A DNA stretch of 5,164 nt from positions 1 through 5,164 of the forward strand of contig WLDR01000110.1 of NCBI GenBank assembly GCA_009704705.1. The letters are read 5' to 3'. Made by a program: the position numbers and the translations under genes. A model generated the notes under the pieces. The model was given only the letters and a program-made list of their open reading frames with translations. It had not been told where the DNA came from and searched no databases. Source of the stretch: Actinomycetota bacterium (lineage in GTDB: Bacteria > Actinomycetota > Actinomycetes > Actinomycetales > Microbacteriaceae). Of this stretch, positions 5,164 through 5,164 are shown piece after piece; the first letter of the stretch is position 1; each line of letters begins with the position of its first letter.

Positions 5164-5164
5164 C

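Overview
The window looks like a stretch of actinobacterial chromosome, most likely Microbacteriaceae or a close relative. This is inferred from the moderately high GC content, a GTG start, the gene order proB-proA-(small membrane gene)-nadD-(membrane gene)-rsfS-tRNA, and several starts that look leaderless (a TANNNT box 6-7 nt before the ATG). All genes are on the + strand and tightly packed. I see no insertion sequence, phage gene, CRISPR array or integration scar.

Positions 1-1627 hold proline biosynthesis. The 3' end of proB (glutamate 5-kinase) is followed after 20 nt by complete proA (gamma-glutamyl phosphate reductase), so the two consecutive steps from glutamate to glutamate-5-semialdehyde are adjacent. 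This ProB ends right after its kinase domain and lacks the C-terminal PUA domain of the E. coli type.

Positions 1638-3760 hold a second group: a 58-aa single-span membrane protein, nadD (nicotinate-mononucleotide adenylyltransferase, NAD synthesis), a 317-aa low-complexity protein with one C-terminal membrane anchor, and rsfS (ribosomal silencing factor). From nadD to rsfS the genes are coupled: nadD and the anchored protein overlap by 4 nt, and rsfS starts on the base after the upstream stop codon. The two membrane proteins are the unassigned members of an otherwise housekeeping cluster.

Positions 3761-4009 hold a tRNA-Ala(GGC) gene with its own likely promoter, a perfect 7-bp hairpin just upstream, and a strong intrinsic terminator downstream. 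A weak candidate promoter and a clear ribosome binding site for the next gene follow.

Positions 4010-5163 hold a 73-aa TM2-domain membrane protein and a 305-aa BadF/BadG-type sugar kinase, probably of the N-acetylglucosamine kinase kind. Between them lies a 16-bp perfect palindrome covering the TM2 stop codon, then a two-codon ORF whose stop overlaps the kinase start.

I see no clearly new multi-gene system. The best candidates for undescribed biology are the two small or anchored membrane proteins embedded in the nadD-rsfS cluster, and the repeated leaderless-type start architecture.
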